A stretch of 64,000 nucleotides of DNA from Pontederia crassipes (GCA_030549335.1 CM060198.1:47953353-48017352), one strand, 5' to 3'. Positions 10,723 to 22,354 are shown, counted from the stretch's first letter. Numbers and translations are program-made. The notes: generated by a model not told the origin, from the sequence alone.

Positions 10723-12610
10723 ATGTCTCCCCGTAGCATAACTTCTAAAGTAGTACGTGGCAGAAGCAAAGTCTTCTGGGTAGCTGAATCCGTTATGCAC
10801 CCCTAACTCCATTGACTACAGAGCAAGTGCAAGCACGAGTACAGGGCCGTAAACGTAGCTGTGGCAGCTCGATCCCACCACCGCCAGCTCCCGAAGTACA
10901 GGAACAATATGATTTAGAAAGCGTCGGGAGCAACTCTTCAGTAATATCTCCTCCATCATCTGAAGTGCCTGAAGGAAATGAACCAGACAGAGAATTGCAA
11001 AGTCTGGAATAGGATGATGCAGTAGCACGCCCGAACAGCCCTATAAGTCAATCAGAAACTGTGAACAATTTGGGCATTTCAAATGTGAATGCTTAAATTC
11101 TGCTAAGTGCAGAAGGATCTCCAAGGATAAACCTGGGGAGACTTCCCGACGCGATTAGTAGTATGGGAGCAAGGGCACTTTTAGATGTTTGATTTCATTT
11201 TTCCTTTTGAAATAAGACCTCAATTTCATGGGTTTGTCATCATGTGAGGCATATTTATTCATTTGTTTAGCAAAGGCAATAAAGGAACGAAAGCTATTTG
11301 GATTTAAAGAACAGCTTCCATTATAATTTATCATCAATTGTGTTGTCTCTCAGATTGTCTCTCAGAGATTCTCCCTCCAAGCAAGATGCAACAACCAATT
11401 GATGAGGTCGAAGGCCGTAACGACGAAGGGGTCTAGAATCACCCACCACAGTCAGGACGTCAGGAATGACAACCGCCTCCTCCGTGCACCATACAAGAGT
11501 TCTGAAGGTTGAAGCCGCCTACTTATAGCGGCGAAGGAGATATGGATGTGGCCGAACAATGGATCGATACCATGGAGGAAAAATTCGAACTCCTAGACTG
11601 CCCGAAACACAAATAAGTGATCTTTGCTGTCGACACCCCCCAAAGATTGGTGGAAGGTGACCAAGGCTATTGAGTTCGTGGGCGTTAGGGTGATACCATG
11701 GGCTGACTTCCGACGACTGTTCGAAGTCTGCTTCTTCCCCGCCTTTCAGAGGAGAATGAAGTAACAAGAATTCCTGAACATGACCCAGGGGACAATGACT
11801 GTGTCCCAGTACTACACTAAGTATGTTCATCTCCTAAAGTATTCCAAGTTGAATATGGACGAACAAGATAAGACCAATCATTTTGTCGACGATTTGAACC
11901 CGAGCCTGAGGGGGCAAACACGATTGGAAAACTGTAAACTTCTGACTGAGGCAACCTAACTGGCCATTCTAATGGAAAAGGACCAACAAGAACTACAACG
12001 CACCAGAAAAGGGCAACAGGAAATGGGACAGAGGTCCCAACCACAACAGTTCCGAAGGAACAATCACCACCAGCGGCGGGACCAGCGACGGGATAATCGT
12101 CCCCGACCGTACCCTGCCCCACAACAACCCGAGCGGCCCCATTATGAGCAACAGCCCCGACCACCTCTACCACCACCTCGTCAGCCTCAGCAAGTACCAG
12201 CGCAACAACAACCCCAACAGAGGCAACATCAACAGTCGGCAAGGCGACTGGCACAATAATGGCCCCAGCAACTCAGAGTTCCTCAGCCACAACCTGTGCA
12301 AGGTGAGAAGGTCTTATGTAACACTTGCGGCAGGACTCATGCTGGAGAATGTCGCATGAATACCGACGCATACTATTATTGTGGCATGGTGGGCCACATC
12401 TCCAGAGACTGTCCGCGACACAAGTCCCTAGTACAAGGAAGACTCTTCAATCTGGAAGAGGATGCCCTACAGAATGACGCTGACATCATTCGAGGTACGC
12501 TCTGTATTGCCAAACTACCTACTACCGCTTTATTTGATTCTGCAGTCACTCATTCTTTTATATCAAAAGAGTGTGTTATAACTTTGGGGTTACCTGCTAT
12601 GAACCTATAA
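10723..12610 (+). pseudogene. Degenerate gag and protease region of the chromovirus
   Basis: The ATG at 10723 (MSPRS...) follows the leader. Capsid-like residues appear at 11505-11620 (RLKPPTYSGEGDMDVAEQWID, shortened here by reading one frame) and a Gln/Arg/Pro-rich nucleocapsid at 11972-12259. The zinc knuckle near 12371-12413 reads YYYCGMVGHISRDCP: the first zinc-binding cysteine is tyrosine. The protease near 12525 has LFDSAVTHSFIS where the family has DSGATHSFIS, so the catalytic DSG is changed. Several stops and frame changes occur between 11020 and 11960. The stretch 11155-11340 has no gag resemblance and may be inserted or eroded. Confidence 0.85.
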
Positions 12611-12616
12611 CCTTGC

Positions 12617-14373
12617 ATGACTATTCTTACCCCACAAGGGACACTCTGGACCACTAGATACCTACCTGAGGTATCAGTAGAAATTAACAAAAGAAACTTT
12701 CTTGTTGATTTGATCATAATACCTATGAAGAGTTATGACGTCATTTTGGGCATGGATTGGCTGGCTCGCCATGATGCTTCCATTCTGTGCAAGCAAAAGA
12801 AAGTAATGATAGGAATAAATATTAAGGAAAAAGTCACAGTTAGAGGCAAACATCAGAAGAAACCAAAGATCATTGTATCGACAATGAAGGCTAAGCTTCT
12901 TAAGCAAGGCTGTAGAAGATTTCTAGCAAGTGTGACAAAGGTGGAAGCTCCTACTAAAACCCTACAAGACATAGATGTCGTGAAGGAATTTCCAGACGTG
13001 TTCCCTGAAGATGTCAGCGGTCTACCGCCGAAAAGAGATGTTGACTTTCACATCGAGCTAGTTCTAGGCACAGCTCCAATTTCCAAGGCTTCGTATCGCA
13101 TGGCCCCTGCAGAGATGAAGGAACTGAAGACTCAAATTTAGGAGTTATTGGACAAAGGTTTCATCAGACCAGCATCTCGTCATGGGACGCTCCGGTCCTT
13201 TTTGTCAAAAAGAAGGACGGTTCGATGAGATTGTGCATAGATTACCGGATGCTCAACAAGGTCACGGTAAATAACAAGTACCTCCTTTCTCGCATTGACG
13301 ACTTGTTTAATCAGCTCGCCAATGTCAAAGTATTCTCCAAGATTGATCTGCGGAGTGGTTAGCATTAGCTCAGAGTAGCAGAAGAAGATATCTCGAAGAC
13401 GGCTTTCAGGTCACGGCATGGACACTACGAATTCCTAGTCATACCGTTTGGATTAACTAATGCTCCTGCAACATTCATGGACCTGATGAATCGGACGTTC
13501 AACGAACACCTTGACAAGTTCGTGATCGTCTTTCTGGATGACATCCTCATCTATTCATCCAGTACGGAACAACACAAGGAACATCTAAGGATTATTTTGG
13601 AAACATTGCGTGAGAAGAAGCTATATGCGAAATTCTTCAAGTGTGAATTTTGGATGGACCAAATGATGTTCCTTGGGCATATTGTTTCCAAAGATGGGAT
13701 ATCAGTGGACCCAGCCAAGGTCGAGACAGTGTCAAATTGGACTCAGCCGAAAAATGTTTCAGAGATCAAAAGTTTCCTCGGTTTGGCAGGGTATTATAGA
13801 AGATTCATCAAAAATTTTTTTAGACTGGCACTATCGTTGACCAAGCTCACTAGGAAAGGCAAAAAAATTATTTGGTCCACAAAGTGTTAAGAAAGCTTCC
13901 GGGAGCTGAAAAAGTGACTAACTTTCGTACCGATACTCACATTACCATCAGGCAGTGGTGGATATGTAATCTACAATGACGCTAGTGACACAGGACTGGG
14001 ATGTGTCTTGATGCAACACGGAAAGGTGGTAGCTTATGCATCAAGACAGCTGAAGAAATATGAAGTCAACTACTCTACACATGACCTCAAGCTAGTAGCT
14101 GTAATTTTTGCTCTCAAGCTCTGGCGACACTATCTGTATGGGGAACACTTCGTAGTGTACACAGACCATAAAAATTTGAAGTACGTGTTTACACAGAGAG
14201 ATTTGAACATGCGTCAGAGACGGATGGAGTTCTTGAAGGATTGCGAGTTTGCTATCAATTATCATCCCGGCAAGGCAAACTCAGTAGCTGATGTGTTTAA
14301 TTGGAAATGGGAAGGTTATGTGGCCTTCATGCATCTCCGACAATATGAGATGATGGAAGAACTCTTCAAGTGA
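12617..14373 (+). pseudogene. Degenerate reverse transcriptase and RNase H
   Basis: The protease tail (VILGMDWLARHDASI) leads into the RT start ([24 protein letters not shown]). A small frameshift near 13180 separates this from [14 protein letters not shown] (in another frame), and a stop replaces a residue after DLRSG. The RT core at 13477-13890 is open, with the FLDD form of the YxDD catalytic box ([13 protein letters not shown]) and [12 protein letters not shown]. RNase H follows at 14008-14373 ([28 protein letters not shown]). Frame changes at about 13140, 13370 and 13890 make it non-functional. Confidence 0.9.
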
Positions 14374-14403
14374 ACTCCACAGGTAACACCTAATGGCTCG
14401 CTC

Positions 14404-15851
14404 ATGATGATGCAGCGGATCGATCCCGATCTTATTGGAAGGATCATCGCGGCGCAAGTTGAAGACTCTGACTGTCAGGCTATGATGATAAAAATAAGTC
14501 TGGAAGGGAATGATTTCAAGGTTTCATCAGATGGTGGCATTCGGTACTGCGACCGGTTATGGGTACCAACAGCTCAGCTCTGTGACGAGAAGTTTTGGAT
14601 GAATGTCACAAGTCCGAATTCGTGATCCATCCTAGGAGTACGAAGATATACAAAAATGTGCAGGGAAGCTTTTGGTGGCCAGATATGAAGAAGAAAATAG
14701 CAGAATATGTGTCTAGATGTATAATCTATCAGCAAGTAAAGTTAGAGAACCAAAAGTCTTAGGGTGCGCTAAAGAGCCTCGAGATACCACAGTGGAAGTG
14801 GGAGGAAATCACCATGGACTTCATCACATGCCTTCCTCAAACTCAGAAGGGACACGATGCTATTTGGGTGGTAGTGAATCGACTTACCAAATCCGTCCAC
14901 TTTTTGCCCATCAAGGTGAAGCAATCATTCGATAGCTTAATAGATTTGTATGTGCAGGAGATAGTTAGACTACATGGAATCCCTTCAGTCATCGTGTCTG
15001 ATAGAGATCCAAGGTTCACCGCCAGGTTTTGAAAAAGTTTACAGAATGCTTTCGGTACCAGGCTGCGAACAACATTTCATCCACAGACGGACGGCCAATC
15101 AGAAAGGACTATCCAGACACTAGAGGACATGATTCAAACATGTGCCTTGGACTGGCATGATAATTGGGACAATCATCTGCCCCTTATCGAGTTCTCATAC
15201 AATAACAACTACCATGCAAGCATAGAGATGTCTCCGTTTGAAGCTCTGTATGGCAGACCATGTCATTTTCCGGCATGCTAGGGAGAAGTCGGCAAAAGAA
15301 AACTACTGAGTACTGAGCTCCGCAAGCAGACACAAGAATACACTGATCGAATTAAATTGATAAAGAAAAGGATAAGGTCTGCTCAAGACCGGCAGAAGGC
15401 CTACGACGACAAGAAAAGACAAGAGCACATATTCAAGGCCGGTGAAAAAGTCTCACCAACCAAGGGCGTAATGAGGTTTAGCAAGAAAGGAAAACTGATC
15501 TCAATGTATGTGGGTCCCTTTGAGATTTTAGATATGGTTGGCGATTCGACATGTAGGTTGGCATTACCCCCGACATACGCCAGAGTGCATAACGTCTTCC
15601 ACGTCTCGTTGCTTCGAAAATATAATCACGACTACGCCAACGTAATCCAAATTGAGGAGCCGAACCTCAAGGAGGATTTAACGTACGAGGAGCAGTCCAC
15701 CGAGATATTAGAGTACCAAGAGGCCCAACAAGGAAAGAAGACAGTGACATTGATCAAGGTGGCATGGAAGCACCATCAAGGCAAAGATGCCACGTGGGAA
15801 TTAGAGTCGGAGATGCGAGAGAAGTTTCCTAGACTATTCGGTAAGCCTTAA
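14404..15851 (+). pseudogene. Degenerate integrase and chromodomain
   Basis: Integrase core fragments are [20 protein letters not shown] (14814), then [11 protein letters not shown] (about 14988) and [15 protein letters not shown] (about 15085), so the D, D and E catalytic positions are still recognisable though in different frames. The C-terminal part at 15357-15851 is open, with a [20 protein letters not shown] segment and a chromodomain-like end containing [16 protein letters not shown]. The reading stops at 15849-15851. The zinc-binding N-terminus of integrase (14620-14760) is scrambled by frameshifts. Confidence 0.88.
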
Positions 15852-15878
15852 TTTTCATCTAAATTTGAGGACGAATTT

Positions 15879-15895
15879 TTTAAGGGGGGTACTAA
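15879..15895 (+). other. Polypurine tract before the 3' LTR
   Basis: TTAAGGGGGGTACTAA immediately precedes the 3' LTR start TGTAATACCC. This is the expected plus-strand primer position. Confidence 0.8.
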
Positions 15896-18231
15896 TGTAA
15901 TACCCGGCCCATCTCTCTCTCTTTATTTGAACTTAAAATACAAAATTCGAAATAAAAAAATTATAACACGAGAGAATCGGTCGACCCCCACGACCGGCCT
16001 CCCTCCCCACATCGCCATGCAGAAGGGAGGCGGCCACCAAGGTATAAGAAGCACTAAAGGGGGCGGCCGAGACCTCCTTTGGACTCCTCACTCTGCCGCC
16101 GCACCCCCTTCTTCTTCTTCGTCTGCTGCTTCTCTAGCGAATCGCACACGACGAGCGACCGGCGAACTGCGAGCGGACGAACGAACGAACGAGACGACCC
16201 GGACAATCCAACCTCCCTCGACACCTTCACGAGGACTAGGCGCACGCTCCCCGTCAGCCAAGGACGTTCGGCGATCGACAAATCGACGACAATAGTTCCG
16301 ACAAACGAAATTCAAATGAAAAAGGTACCGTAGATGTAGAATCCCCTAGATGAAGAAATGTAGATCAAATGTCATAAATTTCTATTCCATTATGACCTAG
16401 AGGCAGGTAGAAATGTTTTCATATTATATGTATTGCGATCGGACGAGCAGAGGTCGACCGAAAATGGAAAATCCAATCGGTACCTCTATTCGCGTGAAGA
16501 ATCGATCGACTGATTTCCTAATATCGGTCAACCGATCTTCGACTTATGAAGTCACGACTCAAGGCTAGTCGACCGATCCCAAACAATCGGTCGACCAATT
16601 CGGAAGCTGCCGATCCAATCGCATAAGATCGATCGACCGATTCCAGAATGGTCGACCGATCCTATGACAACGACCGACCGACCGATTCACGTCAAACGGT
16701 CGATCGGTTCATCAAGAAGAAGCAAACGGCCGAGGATATAACTGATCGATCGGCCTCTTGGGCGGTCGACCGATTCGGCCATATCGATCGACCAGTCCAT
16801 TAGAACGGTCGACCGGTCCAAAGAAGAAAAATCGTGAACTTCAATGTGAAATGACCAAAATGCCCTTGAGTGGCCAGAATACCTATAATAAATGCTAAAC
16901 CTTCGACTGGCCCACCATAGGCCATGTCCCATATAGTGAAACAAGTATCGAACCCTCATCTGTAGGAAGGGTCCAGACCTTACCCTTCCCTGAATCATGA
17001 TTTCGAACCCCACACTTTTAAAGAAGATAAGTAAAGTAAAGATAAAAGAATGTGATAGCTACGTGGTGTTCAGAGTACAGATCAAAGTATTGGATAGTGG
17101 AGGGACAGGTAGCTGCACTGAGGAGACAGTGTACCTACTGGTATTAACTACCACTGCTCCTAGATCATAGGCCCTCTCCCACTTGTGCTCTGAATAAGGG
17201 TGACGCATCGAACGCACTCTTCCTCCACGGGAGCATATGTGGATTATATTGCTTTATGTCAGGTAGCTCACCTGAGGAGACAGTAAACCTATAGGTCCGT
17301 AACGACCACTGTTCTTGGAGTACATGTCATCTTCCACCTGTATTCCGAAAATGTTATGCCTGGGCATGCACCTTCCCTTTCATGGGCACCCTGACAACAG
17401 ATGTTATAAAGACACCTTTAGCTTCCTAACTAACTAAAGTCGAGCTCACATAGGATAACGAACATCAAGGACATCATAGTAATATAAAAGACGTAGTTCC
17501 ACACAGAGTATAACGGAGTATAGTATTGAATAAGAGAGTATGATAATGAACAGAGTAAAGTATTGTAAAGTATGGTATTGTACAAGGTATTGTTAAATTA
17601 AAGGATAAAGTATAGATCTGTAGATGTATAGTTCATAACCTATAGAAATCAAGGTATTGAAACCAATGAATAAAGTAATTGATTATTGATTACCGTCTAT
17701 CAGTATAGATTTCATCAGATTATCATTTCATCGTCTATGACTCTATGTGTACTGGACGTTAGCTCACGGACATTCCATGCCCTTGCTTTGAAATTTTGCA
17801 GGTGAGAACCCTGCTTAGGGAGGAAGTGGAAAAATGCAGAGCTTTAGGATCGCGGCACATGACTTGCTACAAAACCACAACTTTCCGCCTTTTAATTCTG
17901 TATTTTGATTTATTTGACTTTGTATATATGAGATACTTGAATTTCCCTTTTCAGCCTTGCATATGTTGATATCTCCTAGAACTATTCGAATTATTTGTGT
18001 TTTTCTTATTTTCTTGAATTATCTTATGTCATGTGACGTCCTTTGATTTTTAATGATATTTCTTTCGCGTTCCCATTTTATTATCATTTTTATATCATTT
18101 CTATTGCCACTTGGATCATATGTTGACCGGTCAAAGTCAAGTCAAAGTCAAAGTAGTCGTAGGCAGTGTAACGCTCCCTTAGTCAGTCTGACTGCCAGCG
18201 TGATAGGAGGGCTAATTTTGGGGGTATTACA
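15896..18231 (+). repeat. 3' LTR of the chromovirus
   Basis: Direct copy of 8150-10485, starting TGTAATACCCGG and ending GGGGGTATTACA. It is followed directly by the CAACG target duplication at 18232-18236. Confidence 0.95.
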
Positions 18232-18318
18232 CAACGCGTCAGCAGCAGCGTAGGAGACAAAGACAAGTATGACTACGGCGATTGTTGTTGGTTGACGGGA
18301 AGCGAAGGTCGCAGCCAT
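18232..18318 (-). pseudogene. 5' part of a split host ORF with signal-peptide-like start
   Basis: Reverse-strand ATG at 18316-18318 opens a frame (MAATFASRQPTTIAVVILVF, then VSYAAADAL). It has a basic N-region, a hydrophobic core and an A-x-A cleavage-like end, as a signal peptide does. The frame runs into the CAACG duplication and, without the element, continues in frame into the Pro/Ser-rich stretch at 8144. The protein family is unknown. Whether the gene was expressed before insertion cannot be told from sequence alone. Confidence 0.4.
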
Positions 18319-19105
18319 GGCAAAGGGTGAGATCCAAGTTGTAGCGAGTCATCTTCAAAAGAGGTGGGAGAGGATTTTAGAGTTGGTGGAGGGCAGAGCG
18401 CAAATGCAGAGGGGGTTTAGAGGTCCAGTTCCTCCAAGATGCAGATTTGGAGGAAGAGGATGTTTGCCATGGCAAGATTGGAGGAAGAGAAGGAAAAAAG
18501 GGGGAAAAAAATAAAAGTTGAGAAGTTTGATCTCTTTCCTATGGACGTTCCATTCCAAGCCCTTCCTCCCCTCCCCCCAACTCAAAAGAAAAATTAACTT
18601 CCATATATTTTATATGTAATTTTTATAGCAAAAATATAAAAATATATAAATGTTTTATATAGTTGCCCCCCCCCCCCCCCCCTTCCCTCCCAAAATATCA
18701 GGTTGCTCGGTCACCGCGAGCAGAAACTGGAAAATCAAAGAAGATGAAGAGAAGAGAGGACGCACTAGCAACTCAACAGAAAGGAAGTGATGCTAATTTT
18801 TTTCCATTGGATGGGCACCTTTTCCCAAAGAATATTAGTCGACATTTTTGTATCCAAACAATAAAAACGAAAATCTCTCGATGGAAGAAACATAACCAAT
18901 GGATTGACTCTCTTCCGCTGGATACAAAGCCTCTTCCGCCGAAAATTTGTTAATTCCTTAGGAAAAAAACTTAGCTATAGTCTCTTTTTTCCCCTGTGGC
19001 TCGTTCATTCGTCACCCGTCAGCTTTTTGGTCTATCCATCCACCTTCCTGTTCTGTGTTTTGTCCCAAACACTCGTGCGTTACCTTTGACATAAGCTTCA
19101 ATTGC
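18319..19105. other. Intergenic flank with poly-C tract
   Basis: Upstream flank of the split ORF followed by AT-rich DNA and a run of 17 C at 18666-18682. Positions 18790-18950 contain two related TGGATACAAA/TATCCAAACAA pieces that may belong to a small element. No convincing gene was seen. Confidence 0.35.
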
Positions 19106-19114
19106 TTCACCTTT

Positions 19115-20336
19115 AGGGTAAATTACACAAATGGTCCCTCAACTTTAAGTCGATTTTCAATTGATCCCCCAACTTCAATTTTTAACCAGAACGTCATCCA
19201 TCTTTTATTTTCTTGCACGCTTAGTCCTCTTGACCGGTGATAGTCAATTTTCCGATTGCCTTGCTTATGTGGTGAACTTTCTCTCTCATCCACATCAGTT
19301 TAAGTCCGGCATGTCATCATAAAAATTTAAAAAATAATAAAAGAAGACGAAGTTATCCACATCATTAAAAAAATTTAAAAAATGAGCTACGGGAGAGAGA
19401 GAGCCTCTCTCCAGCACGACGAGAGAGAGGGGGGCGACCGCCCCCATCTGGTCGAGCTCGACCAGAGGGGGGCGGTCGCCCCCCTCCCTCCTCTCTCCAG
19501 CATGACGAAAGAGAGAGAGGGGGGGGGGGGGGGGCAACCACCCCCCTCTGGTCGAGCTCCAACGATCTGGGAGCTCACCGGAGCTCGAGCAGGTCGCCCC
19601 CCTCTCTCGTCGTGCTAAAGAGAGGAGCGCCCCCTCCTTCTCTCTCCCGCGCGAGCGAGAGAGAGAGGGAGGGGGGCGATCTCTCTCCAGCACGACGAGA
19701 GAGAGAGAGGGGGGCGACCGCCCCCATCTGATCAAGCTCGTCGGAGCTCGACCAGAGGGGGGCGGTCGCCCCCCTCCTTCTCTCTCGCGCGCGTGCGATA
19801 GAGAGAGGAAGGGGGGCGATCGCCCCCCTCCTCTAGGGGGGCGATCGCCCCCCTCCTCTCTCGCGCGCGTGCGGCAGAGAGAGGAAGGGGGGCGATCGCC
19901 CCCCTCCTCTCTCCAGCAAGGCGAGAGAGGGGGGGCGACCGCCCCCCTCTGGCCGGAGCTCGACCAGAGGGGGGCGGTCGCCCCCCTCCTCTCTCCGGCA
20001 CAACGGGAGAGAGAGAGGGGGGGGGGGGGGGTCGCCCCCCTCTCTCTCCCGCAGCTGACTTTTTTTTATTTTTAAAATTTTTTCCTAATGACGTGAACAA
20101 CTTCATCTTTTTTTATTATTTTTTTTATTTTTATAATGACGTGGCGAACTTAAACTGACGTGAATGAGAGAGAAAATTCGCTACGTAAGCAAGACAATCG
20201 GGAAACTGACTATCACCGGTCAGAAGGATTAAGCGTGCAAGAAAATGAAAGATGAAGAACGTTCTGATTACAAATTAAAGTTGAGGGACCATTGAAAATC
20301 GACTTAAAGTTGATAAACTATTCGTGTAATTTACCC
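19115..20336. mobile_element. Non-autonomous Mutator-like element with ~270-bp terminal inverted repeats
   Basis: The left end (GGGTAAATTACACAAATGG) and the reverse complement of the right end (GGGTAAATTACACGAATAG) match over about 270 bp, sharing CTCAACTTTAAGTCGATTTT, then TTTTCTTGCACGCTTA, GACCGGTGATAGTCA and CATCAGTTTAAG or its variant. Flanks TTCACCTTT (19106-19114) and TTCACCACT (20337-20345) are a 9-bp target duplication with two mismatches, the size Mutator elements make. The interior (19390-20060) has no transposase. It consists of alternating inverted GAGAGAGAGGGGGGCGACC and GGTCGCCCCCCTC blocks. ORFs inside are artefacts of this low-complexity sequence. Family assignment rests on TIR length and TSD size. 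Confidence 0.75.
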
Positions 20337-20345
20337 TTCACCACT

Positions 20346-21250
20346 GCTTCATTTCAGTTACCTCTGCTCGACCTCCATTGAAGCATGCTACATTCTACCT
20401 CTAATTTGTTCAATCATCTTCGCTTACGCCACTTCTTCCTTGCTTCAACAATAGTCATCCCTTTTTTTTCCTTTCACTCATCTATAAAAAAAGTGAGCCC
20501 TCTTGTGCAAGTTCACCATGAAGGGTAAGCGGCATCAATACAGGCCTCAAACTTTGGGATTTCACCTCTGGTTTACCTCTTTTGCCCGAGAAGAGAGATT
20601 GTCGAGAAAGAGAAAGGAGAAAGGGGAGAAACAGGTGAGAGGGAAGAGAGATTTCAAGATGGAGGAGGAGATGTTGTTGAGAGAGGAGAGAGATTGCCAA
20701 CCCAACGGACACGGCGAGAATCAACTTGCACATATGTGAATTTCAAACATCACTATTGACTATTATCCATTGGAAAAAAATGATTACTGAACTCACTTTA
20801 TGAAAAAAAGTGGATTTCAATAGGAATTTTAAAACTAGTGCCACACAGGGCCTTATAGTGTATTATGATGGTTATAATAACAGGCCAAGAATAGTTTGCA
20901 AAATCAATATGCAATTTATAAAACTGGATTTTATGGGCCAAGAAATGGGAACCCATATGGGTGCGTGGTCCAACACTTTCTAAATTTTTTCTTGCAAACA
21001 AAGGCTGGCTAAACTGACACTGTACACACAATTATCATGGATCGGGTACCTCTTATTTACAACTTCTGATCACAACACATCTGATTCACAGTTCATTCAC
21101 CTGTGGGTTTCAGATGGGGAGTGCAATATGGGCCATTACTTCAGCAGAGTGGGGATAGTATGGTGTAGACAAGCAGCACTGCATCAGTGAGGCGATAACA
21201 GTGGCCCCTGCAAGAGTGAAGTGGGGACTCGTCCACAGCATGAGGTTGGA
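20346..21250. other. Intergenic sequence, no supported gene
   Basis: Mixed composition. A 74-codon frame starts in a good context (CACCATGAAGG, ATG at 20518) and is rich in Arg, Lys and Glu, but it has no recognisable similarity and partly overlaps purine-rich low-complexity DNA. Nothing else was found. Confidence 0.35.
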
Positions 21251-21261
21251 CCTCTCTGTTC

Positions 21262-21268
21262 TATATAA
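21262..21268 (+). promoter_or_regulatory. Candidate TATA box upstream of hairpin
   Basis: TATATAA in the context CTGTTCTATATAATCGG. A start site about 30 bases downstream would fall near 21295, just before the hairpin at 21309-21375. Confidence 0.35.
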
Positions 21269-21299
21269 TCGGATCAATCTCCTCGGACGAAGGGGTAAT

Positions 21300-21380
21300 C
21301 AGAGCATCTTGGGACAAAGCCTGGTCAAGCTTCAGGAAGAAAGAGAAGACAAAGTTTGACCAGGCTTTGTCCCAATCCCT
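21300..21380 (+). ncRNA. Candidate MIRNA hairpin, miR166-like
   Basis: The 5' arm TTGGGACAAAGCCTGGTCAA (21309-21328) is perfectly complementary to the 3' arm TTGACCAGGCTTTGTCCCAA (21356-21375). With one G-T pair the stem extends to 24 bp (21309-21332 with 21352-21375) around a 19-nt loop. A further 5-bp paired segment may lie below an asymmetric bulge. The 3' arm shares GACCAGGCTT with miR165/166, about 14 of 21 positions. The 5' arm matches the HD-ZIP III miR166 target site (TTGGGATGAAGCCTGGTCCG in PHB-type genes, from memory) at 16 of 20. Canonical MIR166 stems are longer, so this is either a divergent or young MIRNA or an siRNA-producing inverted duplication. Confidence 0.45.
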
Positions 21381-21608
21381 GGGCAGCTTGTCACCTGTGC
21401 ATCGCAAATTAAGCGAGTTATTTGATGGCCAATTGCATGGAATTTGCTTCACTGGTTAGAGCATCACATCTAAACAGTCAAATGAGAAATGACTTGAGTA
21501 AGAGCACTGAGATCAGGCTAATAGCTGCTAATTTGCTTGCGATGCAGAATTATCAAACAAAAGCTCCACGGGTTCTCAAACTCTGCTCTGAGAAAATAAA
21601 GGTAGAAA

Positions 21609-21649
21609 CGCGCGCGCGCACTGAGAGAGAGAGAGAGAGAGAGAGAGAG
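21609..21649. repeat. (CG)n then (GA)n microsatellite
   Basis: CGCGCGCGCG followed by about 13 GA units. It is a simple repeat in the spacer upstream of the PPR gene. Confidence 0.9.
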
Positions 21650-22354
21650 GTCCAATTTAGGCAGCAGCTGCAATGGAGATGGAGATGGAATTTTCAGACA
21701 AATAATGGAGCAGAAAGAAGCCGTTCCTTGAGTACATACAAGTTCAAAAATTTTGCAGTCCAGTCGGCGGTTTCTCCTCCGGTCGTCTCGTTGACACCAA
21801 AACCGTTTATAATAATGTTTATAACATATCTTATTTCACAGAGAAAAAAATGTGTACTTGCCTACTTGGAAAGAAACCTATTATAAAGTTTTAATATTAT
21901 TTAAAAACAGCGCAAACTTTTAAATTAATTAAAGATTGACTATTTACAATATTTTTCGTAAAAAAAAACATGGACGGATGAGACTTTATCGGCTCGTTAC
22001 AAGTCAAGTTGGATGACTACTATTATGATGTATTCTGTATTGTGGAGCACCTGTCCCACATCCCCGTACCTAAAATATCCGATTTCTTTTTATGTTTTCT
22101 GAAAAAATATAGGAAGTTGTTTAATAAATAATGTTCGACTTCAAAATTTCCTGTGACACAACTTTTTACCCCTGATAAAATGAGAAAAAAAAAACAATTC
22201 ATTTTATTTTTTAAAACAATTCATTTTATTGAATTGTTTAAATTTATTGGGCATTGAAAGTTTTAATGTTTTATGACAAAAACTGGCAAAGTATCGAAGA
22301 AAGGAAAAGGAAAGCCACATAACTCTCATCCGCCGAAGGATCGTTTATCAGATC

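Larger units (their letters stand above)
8150..18231 (+). mobile_element. Complete-structure Ty3/gypsy chromovirus (Tekay/Del-like), 10.1 kb
   Basis: The element has two direct 2336-bp LTRs (8150-10485 and 15896-18231), a primer-binding site for initiator tRNA-Met at 10489-10500, a gag-protease-RT-RNaseH-integrase-chromodomain order on the forward strand, and a polypurine tract just before the 3' LTR. It is flanked by a perfect 5-bp target duplication, CAACG, at 8145-8149 and 18232-18236. The LTR ends are TGTAAT...TTACA; in the 5' LTR the opening TG has mutated to TA. Gene order, chromodomain, iMet primer and long LTRs place it with chromoviruses, most likely Tekay/Del (inference). Multiple stops and frameshifts make it non-autonomous. 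The LTRs have visible differences, so the insertion is not very recent. Confidence 0.95.

Noticed and set aside
11817..12254. 145-codon reverse ORF in the chromovirus
   Set aside because: Antisense to the Gln/Pro-rich gag nucleocapsid; Val/Ala-rich shadow.
19295..20106. Long ORFs on both strands (up to 146 codons)
   Set aside because: Low-complexity products of alternating G- and C-rich blocks inside a transposon; open in several frames at once.
20518..20739. 74-codon frame with good start context
   Set aside because: No similarity, charged low-complexity composition, and the opposite strand is equally open.
21422..21886. 154-codon ORF upstream of the PPR gene
   Set aside because: Contains a (GA)n microsatellite translated as Arg-Glu repeats; no conserved domain.
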